DNA of 64,000 nucleotides from Candidatus Thiodictyon syntrophicum (lineage in GTDB: Bacteria > Pseudomonadota > Gammaproteobacteria > Chromatiales > Chromatiaceae), in the NCBI RefSeq assembly GCF_002813775.1, contig NZ_CP020370.1, forward strand, positions 3,621,501 through 3,685,500, read 5' to 3'. The translations under genes were made by a program, and so were the position numbers. The notes beneath the pieces are model-generated. The model saw only the letters and a list, made by a program, of their open reading frames with translations. It had not been told where the DNA came from and did not search any database. The stretch's first letter is position 1. The number at the start of each line of letters is the position of its first letter. Below, one piece after another: positions 43,610-51,760 of the stretch.

Positions 43610-46600
43610 ATGGACGACAATACCTTCTGGCAACTGAAACTCCACGCCCGTCTGCATGACCCGGCGGAGAAGTCTCTCGTGCTCCTGCGTGATCCGGCCG
43701 GGCACGAGGGCGGTACCTGCCGCGCCCTGCAACGATTCCTCAGCCGGGCCCCCCTCGCCGCCGAGGCCATCGGCTCCGCGGACAGCCCGGCGCTGCACGG
43801 CGCGGTCTTTACCCAGGGCGTCCCGCGAGAGCAATACGAAACCCTGCGCCGCGCGGACTGGTGGGCCGCGGCGGCGGATCGTCCCCAGTGGCCCTTGGAA
43901 GAAATCAGCGTGACGACCCGCTCCGGCGTCCAGAAAACGCTCAAGGTCGCTGATTGGGCTCAGGTGAATTGGGCCAAGTATCCGGTGTTGATCCATCCGC
44001 TGACCGGCGCCGAATTCGACCTCGGGCGACACGGCGGCCTTAAGGACACGGACCTCAAAGACATCAAGTCGCGCAGTCTCCAGCACTTCGCCAGCCTGGT
44101 GCTGCGGCACGGCGATCAGGTGGACTGGCAACGCACCCTGCTCGCCTGCTGGCGCTTCGGCCCGGAACTGCGGGAGGAGGAGGACTTCGGCAAGCTGGGC
44201 GAGTTGTGGAAGGTGCTCCCGGCCGACACCCGGGTGCCCGACCACAGCATCTGGGACCACCTGGACCTCACCTCGGCCTTCGCCGGCGCCTTTGGTGCCG
44301 ACCCGGACGGTGAGGCGGCACTCCTCACCCTGTCGATCGGTCCGGTCCAGCCCTTCATCGCCGCCGCGCGTTCGACCTCCGACCTGTGGGCTGGCTCGCA
44401 CCTGCTCGCGCGCCTGGCCTGGGAGGCGATGCGGCCCCTGTGTGAGGAACTGGGACCCGATGCCATCCTGTTCCCGCGACTGCGCGGTGTGCCCCAGGTA
44501 GACCTGTGGCTACGCGATGACTGTGGCCTGCCGCCGGCCCTTTTTACCGATTGCGACTGGACCCGCGGCGCCACCGACGGCAACCCGCTCTTCACCGCCG
44601 CCCTGCCCAATCGCTTCGTGGCGGTGGTGCCGCGCGCCCGGGCCGAGGCCCTGGCGCGGCAGGTGGAGGAACGGGTGCGGAGTTGGCTGCTCGGATGCGG
44701 CAAGACTGTTGTGGATCGGCTGCTGACAGAGGCCGGACTTGAAACACCCGGCGAGGCCCATTGCCATCGGCAACTGCGGGATCAACTTGCGGGCTTCCCG
44801 GAAGTCCATTGGGCCGTGGTGCCATTCTCCCTGATCCGCCCCCGCAACCCGGCGCGCCAGACCGACCTGGACACGACGGCCCTCTCCGCGGCCATGGCAC
44901 CCTTTTTCGGTGTCGAGCCGGGCCAACCCTGCGGCTTCCTGGCCAGCCCCGCCTGGCAGGTGCTTCAGCGGGAAACCGTCTGGGCGGACAACACCACCTT
45001 CTTTTCACCGAATCCGGGGGTCCTCTACCCGGCCGTCTATGACCTGGCCGAACGGGTGCTGGCAGCGGCCAAGTCCGTCCGTTCATTCGACCAGACCGAG
45101 CAGACGGGATGGCGCTGCTCGCTTACCGGTGAGACCGAGTGGCTCACCACTGAGCCGGCTCAGTTGTGCCAGTCCTACCGGCGTCAGACCGACACCTTGT
45201 GGGCGAAGATCGCCGAGCGGCAGCCGGCCTGGGCGAAAAAGGGTGAGCATCTCGGTGCCTTGTCCGCGATCAAGCGCCTCTGGCCGACCCTGTTCGCCGA
45301 GGAAGTGGCGCGGGCCCTGGGTGGGAAGGGTTTCCGGCGCTTCGTGGTTTCCACCCACACCATGGCGCTCAGCCATCAACTCGACCGGTGGCTGCACAAC
45401 GGCGCCTGTCTGGCAGACGGCTGCGCCGACGCGCTCGCCAGGTATGACCCGGAACCGGTCGCGCTGCCGCGCCGGCTCTTGCGCGACCACCAGGGAAAGC
45501 CGGCACTCGCCATCGCCAGGCGGCTGGCCGGGCTGCTGGAGCGGGCCGCAGACCTGGATGAGCCGCAGGAGGCCGAACGGCTGCGCCGTCTGGTGAAAGA
45601 CACGTTACTGGGCCGGAGCGGCCGGCTGGAGACCTACTATTCCTTGCTGCTCCTGGACGGCGACCGCATGGGCGCCTGGCTGTCGGGGGACGGACCGAAG
45701 GGTCTTGATCCCGATTCCGGACAGCCGCCTTTGCCAGGCCCCGTCGCGGCCGGGGGCCGCTCCTACCGGGACGGCTTCCACCCCCGGGTGCGCGCCGGGT
45801 TCGACGCGCACGCCAGCCGCCAACCGCTCCTGCAAGCCTATGCTGGAGCCCCGCGCGCCCTTTCGCCCAACCGTCACCTGGCGATCTCGGGGGCGCTGAA
45901 CGACTTCTCGCTCACTTTGGTGCCCCAGGTCATCGAGACGGAATTTCGCGGCCGGGTGATCTATGCCGGCGGGGACGACGTGCTGGCTATGCTGCCGGTG
46001 GCCGACCTGTTTCCGGCCATGCAGCGTCTGCGGTGGGCCTACTCCGGCAACGATCCCGATCAAGTCTCCGGTGATCGGACCGGATTGGTATTGCGCGATG
46101 GTTTCGCCTTGCTGCGCGGCCGGCTGATGCGCCTGATGGGCACGGCGGCCACGGCCAGTGCCGGTGCGGTCATCGCACACCACCAGGCACCGCTGGGCGC
46201 CGTCCTGCGGGAACTGCGATTGGCCGAGTCCCGGGCGAAGAACGAGGGCGGACGCGATGCCTTCTGTCTCTCCCTGATCAAGCGTTCCGGCGGGACGCGC
46301 CAGTTCACAGCCAAATGGGGCGAGGGCGAGCCGGTCGCGCTGCTGTGTGCACTACGGGACTTCCTGGCCGACCCGGCGGTTTCGCGCCGCGCCGTCTACA
46401 ACAGCCTGGAATGGCTCAAGGACCTGCCGGAGCCGGACGGCAACGGCGCCATGCTGGAGCAACTCTTGGCCTACCAACTGACGCGCCAAAGCGAGGGCAA
46501 GACCGCAACCAACCACGATGTTCCCGACCTGGCGCGACGGCTCACGGCGCTCGCCCTGCTGCAACCCAAGGACCGCATCGACTGGTTGGAAAACGCGCTC

Positions 46601-46648
46601 GCCGTCGCGGAATTCCTGGCGCGGCAGGGACGTACCGCAGGCGAATGA
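43610..46648 (+). CDS. cmr2: Cas10/Cmr2, type III-B large subunit and cyclic oligoadenylate synthase
   Basis: A 1012-residue protein. The N-terminus (QLKLHARLHDPAEKSLVLL) is the Cmr2-type, HD-like region. LTLSIGPVQPFIAAARSTSD at about 238-257 and SDLWAGSHLL are Cmr2 hallmarks. The palm/cyclase domain has LLLLDGDRMGAWL near 680 and an intact GGDD (VIYAGGDDVLAML) near residue 787, so cyclic oligoadenylate synthesis should be possible if a complex forms. Residues about 711-720 (GPVAAGGRSY) are encoded by a GTCGCGGCCGGGGGCCGCTC repeat lying in frame. It begins 10 bases after cmr1. cmr3-cmr6 do not follow. Confidence 0.92.
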   Translation: MDDNTFWQLKLHARLHDPAEKSLVLLRDPAGHEGGTCRALQRFLSRAPLAAEAIGSADSPALHGAVFTQGVPREQYETLRRADWWAAAADRPQWPLEEISVTTRSGVQKTLKVADWAQVNWAKYPVLIHPLTGAEFDLGRHGGLKDTDLKDIKSRSLQHFASLVLRHGDQVDWQRTLLACWRFGPELREEEDFGKLGELWKVLPADTRVPDHSIWDHLDLTSAFAGAFGADPDGEAALLTLSIGPVQPFIAAARSTSDLWAGSHLLARLAWEAMRPLCEELGPDAILFPRLRGVPQVDLWLRDDCGLPPALFTDCDWTRGATDGNPLFTAALPNRFVAVVPRARAEALARQVEERVRSWLLGCGKTVVDRLLTEAGLETPGEAHCHRQLRDQLAGFPEVHWAVVPFSLIRPRNPARQTDLDTTALSAAMAPFFGVEPGQPCGFLASPAWQVLQRETVWADNTTFFSPNPGVLYPAVYDLAERVLAAAKSVRSFDQTEQTGWRCSLTGETEWLTTEPAQLCQSYRRQTDTLWAKIAERQPAWAKKGEHLGALSAIKRLWPTLFAEEVARALGGKGFRRFVVSTHTMALSHQLDRWLHNGACLADGCADALARYDPEPVALPRRLLRDHQGKPALAIARRLAGLLERAADLDEPQEAERLRRLVKDTLLGRSGRLETYYSLLLLDGDRMGAWLSGDGPKGLDPDSGQPPLPGPVAAGGRSYRDGFHPRVRAGFDAHASRQPLLQAYAGAPRALSPNRHLAISGALNDFSLTLVPQVIETEFRGRVIYAGGDDVLAMLPVADLFPAMQRLRWAYSGNDPDQVSGDRTGLVLRDGFALLRGRLMRLMGTAATASAGAVIAHHQAPLGAVLRELRLAESRAKNEGGRDAFCLSLIKRSGGTRQFTAKWGEGEPVALLCALRDFLADPAVSRRAVYNSLEWLKDLPEPDGNGAMLEQLLAYQLTRQSEGKTATNHDVPDLARRLTALALLQPKDRIDWLENALAVAEFLARQGRTAGE

Positions 46649-46664
46649 ATCCGGGAGAAACACC

Positions 46665-46949
46665 ATGAACCCTCTGATTGAAAGCCACCGTGAACAACTA
46701 AGGTCGATTGCCGCTCGCTACGGCATCGAGCGGGTCAGGGTCTTCGGCTCTATGGCACGCGACGATGCCGATACCGACAGCGACATCGACCTCCTGGTCT
46801 CGCTGCCCCCGGGAACGAGCGGCCTTGCGCTCGGCAGCCTGCTGATGGACGTCCAGGACCTGATGCAGCGCAAGGTCGACGTCGTCACCGAGGCCGGACT
46901 GCATCCCGCCGTGCGTGAGGGGATCTTACGGGAGGCAACGCTGCTATGA
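46665..46949 (+). CDS. MNT-type nucleotidyltransferase (MntA-like antitoxin)
   Basis: A 94-residue protein: RVRVFGSMARDDADTDSDID at about 24-43 carries the GSX10DxD catalytic signature, then LLVSLPPGTSGLALGSLLMD. Paired and overlapping (ATGA) with a DUF86-type HEPN gene, as in MntA-HepT modules. It starts 17 bases after the cas10 stop with GGGAGAAACACC before its ATG. Confidence 0.87.
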   Translation: MNPLIESHREQLRSIAARYGIERVRVFGSMARDDADTDSDIDLLVSLPPGTSGLALGSLLMDVQDLMQRKVDVVTEAGLHPAVREGILREATLL

Positions 46950-47204
46950 AGCCCGCCCGCGACGCGGACCGCGTGCTGCTTGCCCACATCCGCGAGTGCA
47001 TTGAGCGGATCGTGGAATATACCGGCGGTGACCGGTCCATCTTTATCGCCTCCCGGCTGGTGCAGGACGCGGTTGTCCGCAACCTGCAAACGCTCGCAGA
47101 GTCGACGCAACGCCTGAGCGATTCGCTCAAGACAGCGGAACCGGGGGTGCCCTGGCGCGCCATCGCCGGCTTCCGAAACGTACTCACCCACGGATACCTG
47201 GGGC
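46946..47204 (+). pseudogene. DUF86/HepT HEPN toxin, C-terminally truncated at an IS junction
   Basis: About 86 native codons remain, including RLVQDAVVRNLQTLAESTQR and the catalytic RX4HXY motif (R77..H82..Y84 in FRNVLTHGYLG). At 47201-47204 the sequence enters the terminal repeat of the IS element and homology ends. The frame stays open to 47458, adding about 84 foreign residues. Full-length relatives have ~25-30 more residues after this point. The RNase motif survives, so toxicity cannot be excluded. Confidence 0.82.
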
Positions 47205-47312
47205 CTGACTATTACCCACATCTCGGCTGGCCGGCGCGCGGCGCCGGTGCTGGACACAGAGCAGCAAAGCTGGTGAAATTCGTTCCCATCGCGAGCGATG
47301 GGGCAAAGGTAG

Positions 47313-48191
47313 ATGACCGAGGCACGTGTTGGCAAGCTGTGCGGACGGCCGCTGAGTGCGGCGGACCTGGAGACGATTCGGCGGGCCATCGACGCCGCCG
47401 CCCCGCCGTTGCGCGCCGAGGTGGCGCGACGGGTCTGTGCGGCGCTGGGGTGGCATGACACCCTGGGCCGCCCGAAGCTGATGAGTTGCCGGGTGGGACT
47501 GCTGCGCCTGCACCGTGCGGGGCTGATCGAACTGCCGGCGGCGCGCAACGGCAACGGTAACGGTCGCGGCCTGGTGAAGCAACCGAGTGCCTGGCCGAGC
47601 GAGCAGCCGCTGGCGGGATCGGTCGGGCAACTGAGCGGTCTGCGCCTGGCGCCGGTCGCCGATCGGAGCGCCTCGCGGCTGTGGAACGGGCTGATCGAGC
47701 GCTGGCACTACCTGGGCTACACGCCGCTGCCCGGTGCGCAACTGCGCTATCTGATCCAGTCGGATCACGGGCTCTTGGGTGCGCTCGGCTTCGGGGCGGC
47801 GGCCTGGAAGGTCGCGGCGCGCGACCGCTGGATCGGCTGGGAGCGCCCCGCCCGTGAGGCCCATCTGGGACGCGTGCTCAACAACGCCCGCTTTCTCATC
47901 CTGCCCTGGGTGCAGGTGAAGAACCTCGCCTCCAAGGTCTTGGCACTGGCCGCCGCGCGGGTCGGCGAGGACTTCGCCGCGCGCTATGGCGAGCGCCCGG
48001 TCCTGTTGGAGACCTTTGTGGAGACGCCCCGGTTTCGTGGTACCTGCTACCGCGCGGCCAACTGGCGCTATCTTGGCGAGACCGCGGGGCGCGGCAAATG
48101 CGACCGCACCCACCAGGCGGCGCTGCCGCGCAAGGCGCTCTATGTCTATCCGCTGGCGGCGGATTTCCGCGCCCTGCTGGGGGTCGCATGA
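47313..48191 (+). CDS. DUF4338 (DruA-like) protein of the IS element
   Basis: A 292-residue protein with features of the DUF4338 family, which includes DruA of the Druantia defence system: GRPLSAADLETIRRAI near residue 11, RRVCAALGWHDTLGRPKLMS near 43-62, ERWHYLGYTPLPGAQLRYLI near 130, GALGFGAAAWKVAARDRWIG, and LETFVETPRFRGTCYRAANW near 230. Its exact role in transposons is unknown. It is coupled to the transposase gene by a four-base overlap. Confidence 0.85.
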   Translation: MTEARVGKLCGRPLSAADLETIRRAIDAAAPPLRAEVARRVCAALGWHDTLGRPKLMSCRVGLLRLHRAGLIELPAARNGNGNGRGLVKQPSAWPSEQPLAGSVGQLSGLRLAPVADRSASRLWNGLIERWHYLGYTPLPGAQLRYLIQSDHGLLGALGFGAAAWKVAARDRWIGWERPAREAHLGRVLNNARFLILPWVQVKNLASKVLALAAARVGEDFAARYGERPVLLETFVETPRFRGTCYRAANWRYLGETAGRGKCDRTHQAALPRKALYVYPLAADFRALLGVA

Positions 48192-49558
48192 GCGCCCTGG
48201 CCGCCGAGCTCGACGGCATCGACTTGGGCGATCAACGTCTGAACCGGCGCGCGCGCCGGGTGTTGGCCAAGCTCGGGGAGAAACCCACGGTGAGCATTCC
48301 CGCCGCCTGCGGTGGCTGGCGCGAAACCCGCGCGGCCTATCGCCTGTTCGACCATGATGCGGTCACCGCCGAGGCCGTACTCGCCCCGCACATCGCCTGC
48401 ACCGTCGCGCGGATGGGCGCGCACCCGCGGGTGCTATGTATCGAGGACACCAGCGAGCTCGACTATACCGGCAGACCTTCCATGCAGGGCCTGGGGCCGC
48501 TCAACCTGGAGACCCGCCAGGGCCTGTATCTGCATCCGACGTTGGCGGTGACTCCCGAGCGGCTGTGCCTCGGGCTGCTCAATGTCCACCGGTGGGTCCG
48601 TGAGCCCGGCAGCCTGGGGCAGGACAAAGATCCCAAGCGCGCCCTGGAAGAGAAGGAAAGTGTGCGCTGGGTGGACGGTTACCGGCAGGTCGACGAACTG
48701 GCCGAGCAACTTCCGAACACCCGCCTGACCTATGTGGCCGACCGTGAGGCCGACATCTATGACCTGTTTGTCGAGGCCCCCTGTCCCGACACCGCCGCCG
48801 ACTGGCTGGTCCGCGGCCAGCACGACCGGGTACTGGCCGATGGCAAGACCCTGCGTCAACAGGTGGCCGAAGCGCCGGTGCTGGCCGCAACCACCTTCGA
48901 GCGACCCGCCAGCCATGGGTGCACGGCCCGCACGGTCCATCAAGAACTGCGGGCTGTGCGGATCACGCTCCCGGCCCCGCGCCGCCCCGATCGCACCCTG
49001 CCCGCGGTGGAAATCACCGCGCTCCTGGCCAGCGAGCCGGCGCCGCCGACGGGCGAGGAGCCGGTGGTGTGGCTGTTGCTCACCAACCTGCCCGTGGATA
49101 CCCCCGCGCAGGCCCTGGAGAAGCTGCAATGGTACCTGTGCCGGTGGCAAATCGAGGTCTATTTCCGCATCCTGAAGAGCGGCTGCCGGATCGAGAAGCT
49201 GCAACTGGAAAAACGCGAACGTCTGGAACCGGCGCTCGCCTGCTACATGATCGTCGCCTGGCGAGTACTGTTCCTCACGATGCTCGGACGTGAATGCCCC
49301 GACATGCCTTGCGACGTGGTCTTCGAGACCGCCGAGTGGCACGCCGTCTACATCGTCACCGAGCGCAAGCCCCCGCCCGACACCCCACCCACGCTGGATC
49401 GAATGGTGCGCATGATCGCCGGCCTCGGCGGCTTCCTCAACCGCAAGTCCGACGGTTTCCCCGGCCCGCAAACCCTCTGGATCGGACTCCAGCGCGCGGC
49501 CGACTTCGTGCTGGCGATGGAGGCCCAGCGCGGCGTCGGGGATGGGAGATATGGTTAA
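48188..49558 (+). CDS. IS4-family DDE transposase
   Basis: A 456-residue protein. An N-terminal helical region (LNRRARRVLAKLGEKPTVSI), then the catalytic Asp of CIEDTSELDYTG near 82, the second Asp in YVADREADIYD near 182, and the Glu in YLCRWQIEVYFRILKSGCRI near 325. The last is the YREK-type box of the Tn5/IS50-like IS4 group. All three catalytic residues and a normal length are present, so the element may still be active. The stop lies within the right terminal repeat. Confidence 0.9.
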   Translation: MSALAAELDGIDLGDQRLNRRARRVLAKLGEKPTVSIPAACGGWRETRAAYRLFDHDAVTAEAVLAPHIACTVARMGAHPRVLCIEDTSELDYTGRPSMQGLGPLNLETRQGLYLHPTLAVTPERLCLGLLNVHRWVREPGSLGQDKDPKRALEEKESVRWVDGYRQVDELAEQLPNTRLTYVADREADIYDLFVEAPCPDTAADWLVRGQHDRVLADGKTLRQQVAEAPVLAATTFERPASHGCTARTVHQELRAVRITLPAPRRPDRTLPAVEITALLASEPAPPTGEEPVVWLLLTNLPVDTPAQALEKLQWYLCRWQIEVYFRILKSGCRIEKLQLEKRERLEPALACYMIVAWRVLFLTMLGRECPDMPCDVVFETAEWHAVYIVTERKPPPDTPPTLDRMVRMIAGLGGFLNRKSDGFPGPQTLWIGLQRAADFVLAMEAQRGVGDGRYG

Positions 49559-49569
49559 TAGTCAGGGCC

Positions 49570-49827
49570 GAGGCGGCGCGCCTGGACATCCGGGAGGTTA
49601 CCGCCGTGGGCGCGCGGGCCGTCGGTGCCATGACCAATGCCTTTTTTCACCAGCGCATGACGAGTATCCGTGAGCAATTGGAGGAGTCCCTGGGGCCGCT
49701 GGCCGAGGTCTATGCCATCCAGGCGGTGAGCCCGGGCCGTCCCGCCGGTTATGGCCTGGCGCTGGAGCCGGAGCATATTCGTATTCTGGCGGAAGGCTGC
49801 CGCCAGGGGCCGAACGGCTTGCCATAA
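49570..49827 (+). pseudogene. C-terminal fragment of an unrecognised protein
   Basis: Beyond the right end of the IS the frame encodes about 85 residues with coding character (ARLDIREVTAVGARAVGAMT, LEESLGPLAEVYAIQAVSPG, GLALEPEHIRILAE), ending at 49827. It has no start of its own and does not match the missing HepT C-terminus. I do not recognise it; it may be the end of a CRISPR-associated or effector gene lost at the IS. Confidence 0.55.
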
Positions 49828-49828
49828 C

Positions 49829-49899
49829 GGGCCTTGATCATCACTGCGGCCACGCGCCCTTGCGGCTACCCGTCGCGGCCTGGGGGCCGCTCCTACGGC
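49829..49899. repeat. GCGGCCTGGGGGCCGC-family element
   Basis: GGCCTTGATCATCACTGCGG tag followed by CCCTTGCGGCTACCCGTCGC and the stem GGCCTGGGGGCCGCTCCTAC. Nearly the same as the left half of 23124-23262. Lies just upstream of the SAVED-like gene. Confidence 0.8.
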
Positions 49900-49969
49900 G
49901 AACGCTATCGCCGTCATCCACCACTGGCATGGGGGAGAGACGGTGTCTCATCTATCCGAAGGGTTGATT

Positions 49970-50473
49970 ATGATGTGGGATTGGTTCGACAAGACAGCGA
50001 CGCTCCTGGGCTTCATCAGCCTGATCCCGATCTTCTGGACCTGGTATGAAATCGCCTGGGGCAGCAAGCGTCGTTATAAGGCGTGGTTCGAGGCGGTGCG
50101 GCAAACGCCGGGGCGGCGTCCCGGGGTACTGATCGTGGACCTGCTGCCGGCCAAGGAGATGCGGGCTCAGGTTGAGAACTTTTTGAAGGGGTCGCCGGAC
50201 CTGAAGGCGATCCCGGCAGAGCGCATCCTGTCTGTCAATCACCTCAAACGCACCAAGGCGGAGGACCTGCCGTCGCTGGTCCTGGAGGTGCGGCAACAGA
50301 TCGCACTGCTGATGCGCCAAGGCGTCGATGCCATCCACCTCTTCTATGGCGGACCCTGTGCCGTGGCAGCGATCATCGGGGCGGAGTTGCGCAATGGCTG
50401 CCGCGTTCAGTTGTATAACCACGAACAGGGCACCTATGTGACCTTCGGCCCGCTGTTGCATCTCGAGGGTTGA
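49970..50473 (+). CDS. Membrane-anchored SAVED-like sensor/effector
   Basis: A 167-residue protein from the ATG at 49970 (GAAGGG six bases upstream; GTG at 49943 is a longer option). One membrane helix (about 9-28, [20 protein letters not shown]) is followed by a soluble alpha/beta domain. [12 protein letters not shown] near 53-64 and [20 protein letters not shown] near 118-137 resemble the nucleotide-binding strands of SAVED/CARF proteins, then [12 protein letters not shown]. At ~115 residues the domain is about half a normal SAVED. It sits four bases before a ring-nuclease gene and near cas10, so a cyclic-nucleotide-triggered membrane effector is likely. The SAVED call needs structure prediction. 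Confidence 0.65.
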   Translation: MMWDWFDKTATLLGFISLIPIFWTWYEIAWGSKRRYKAWFEAVRQTPGRRPGVLIVDLLPAKEMRAQVENFLKGSPDLKAIPAERILSVNHLKRTKAEDLPSLVLEVRQQIALLMRQGVDAIHLFYGGPCAVAAIIGAELRNGCRVQLYNHEQGTYVTFGPLLHLEG

Positions 50474-50477
50474 GGCG

Positions 50478-50798
50478 ATGACCATCTATCTGCTCAATAC
50501 GCCCATTCTCACCGCCTACGGCGACTATCGCTTTTCCGGTCCCATCACACCCGCGCAGGCGCGGGAACGGCTGGCCGGCGGCTTTGTGTCGGCGGTCGGG
50601 CATGGTGCCGCGGCGGTCTTTCTCAGTCGACTTCTAGGGCTTGAGGTAGCGACCAACCGTATCACGATCGCCATGCAGCCGGGCGATACGGCCTTGGTGC
50701 TGCGTCTCACGACACGGCTGGCAGAGGGGATGATGCTGACGCCGGAGGAGATGGCGGAGGTGGAGTTTGAACTGGGCTGGCTGGAGCGACTGGCCTGA
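50478..50798 (+). CDS. crn2: DUF1874 / Crn2-AcrIII-1-type ring nuclease
   Basis: A 106-residue protein with the DUF1874 signature of STIV B116, AcrIII-1 and bacterial Crn2: [20 protein letters not shown] at the N-terminus, [19 protein letters not shown] near 36-54 (His42 is the likely catalytic His), and [18 protein letters not shown] near 60-77. Length is normal for the family. These enzymes degrade cyclic tetra-adenylate, shutting off type III CRISPR signalling; viruses use the same fold as an anti-CRISPR. It lies four bases after the SAVED-like gene and forms an operon with it. Confidence 0.88.
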   Translation: MTIYLLNTPILTAYGDYRFSGPITPAQARERLAGGFVSAVGHGAAAVFLSRLLGLEVATNRITIAMQPGDTALVLRLTTRLAEGMMLTPEEMAEVEFELGWLERLA

Positions 50799-51056
50799 GG
50801 AGAACGGGCGCACCCGCATGCTTGGCGGCGGCGCTCGGGCTGCTCTGGAAGCCCTGGGTGAGTATTCAGCCCGGACCCGCTCCAGGCCCGATCTGTAGGC
50901 CGATGCCGTTGAGTTAAATGCTGCCGGTTCCCCACGCGCAAGCAGGGGAGCAAGAGCGGGCGCTCCGAGTTCAGTAACCAGACCGGACGCGGAGCGCCCG
51001 CACTGCATTCCCACGCTGGAGCGTGGGAACGAGAGAATCGACCAGAACCGACGCCG
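50799..51056. repeat. Intergenic hairpin region, GGGCGCTCCG family
   Basis: GCGGGCGCTCCGAGTTC (about 50957) pairs with CGGAGCGCCCGC (about 50991-51002), followed by CCCACGCTGGAGCGTGGG (about 51010-51027). Related to the hairpin at 7982. The toxin gene expected next to the antitoxin at 51057 is absent from this gap. Confidence 0.65.
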
Positions 51057-51287
51057 TCATACTCCCCATTCCGTGGCTCGGAGGTCGCGCACCCACGCGG
51101 TGCTATCGGCCATGTCTTTGCGGTCCTGCCACATTCCGACGAAAGGATCGTCACGCAGGGGTCCGAACGGCCGCGCGCGCGCCTGCCCGGAATGACGAGC
51201 ACCGAGAAACTCGATAAAATTCCGGACCTCCACCTGCTGTTCCGGGGGAAGGGCTGTCAGCTTGTCGATCGTCTCTTGGATATTCAT
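51057..51287 (-). CDS. Orphan VapB-like (DUF2281) antitoxin
   Basis: A 76-residue protein starting MNIQETIDKLTALPPEQQVE, VRNFIEFLGAR, then DDPFVGMWQDRKDMADSTAW and VRDLRATEWGV, the toxin-binding tail typical of antitoxins paired with PIN-domain toxins. No PIN gene lies downstream or upstream, so it is orphaned; repeats occupy the place of the toxin. Confidence 0.8.
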   Translation of the reverse strand: MNIQETIDKLTALPPEQQVEVRNFIEFLGARHSGQARARPFGPLRDDPFVGMWQDRKDMADSTAWVRDLRATEWGV

Positions 51288-51760
51288 TTCTCAAACCGGC
51301 CGGGATCCCAACGGCCGCAACGGCACGACTTCATGGAGACGGTGAGCTCGTCGCCGGCCTGGATGGGGTCGGGGTAGTCGCGGTCCATGGCCGGGGGCTC
51401 GGGGGTGTGGTGGGTACGGCTATGCTATCCGGCGGGGGGAGCGGGCTGCAATGCGGGCGGCGCGCCTATTGCCTGCCGCAGCACGATCGGCCGCGATTGT
51501 TCGTTCGGCCACCTCCAGTACCACCTGACGCCATTGCGCGGACCAGTGGCGTAGGGTGCGCCGTGCGCACCTTGAGAGGCCGCGTTTGATCGCCGCGGCA
51601 AGGGTTTCGGTTGGCGCCGTGGTGCGCGCGGCGCACCCTACGGTCGCGGTGCGGTCGGTGGTCCGCGCCTTTCCATCGTGCGGAACCAGGGTGATATCCG
51701 TCGCAGCGCGGGCTTCGGTGGACGTCGCCCGCGCTCGTCCATCCGACCGACTCCGCTGCA
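51288..51760. other. Gap with a 93-bp repeat, no intact gene
   Basis: Contains copy B of the 93-bp element. A minus-strand frame near 51300-51395 (DRDYPDPIQAGDELTVSMKS) has some coding character and may be a remnant; no start or full domain is recognised. Confidence 0.45.
51550..51642. repeat. 93-bp element with GTAGGGTGCGC ends, copy B
   Basis: 22-bp terminal inverted repeats with few mismatches. The inside (TTGAGAGGC.GCG.TTGATCGC, then GGGTTTCGGT.GGCGCC) is nearly identical to copy C at 60384-60476. Confidence 0.85.

Larger units (their letters stand above)
47201..49569. mobile_element. IS4-family insertion element carrying a DruA-like gene
   Basis: The ends are inverted repeats: the left end reads GGGCCTGACTATTACCCACA and the right end, reverse complemented, GGCCCTGACTATTAACCATA, matching at 21 of 24 positions. 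The ~2.37 kb element holds a DUF4338 gene and an IS4 transposase gene that overlap by ATGA. No target-site duplication is visible, and the flanks come from unrelated genes (a HepT stub on the left, an unknown 3' fragment on the right). That suggests a deletion next to the element after insertion. Confidence 0.85.

Noticed and set aside
47313-48191. A complete Druantia defence system around the DruA-like gene
   Set aside because: No druB, druC, druD or druE helicase genes; the gene lies inside a bounded IS element with a transposase.
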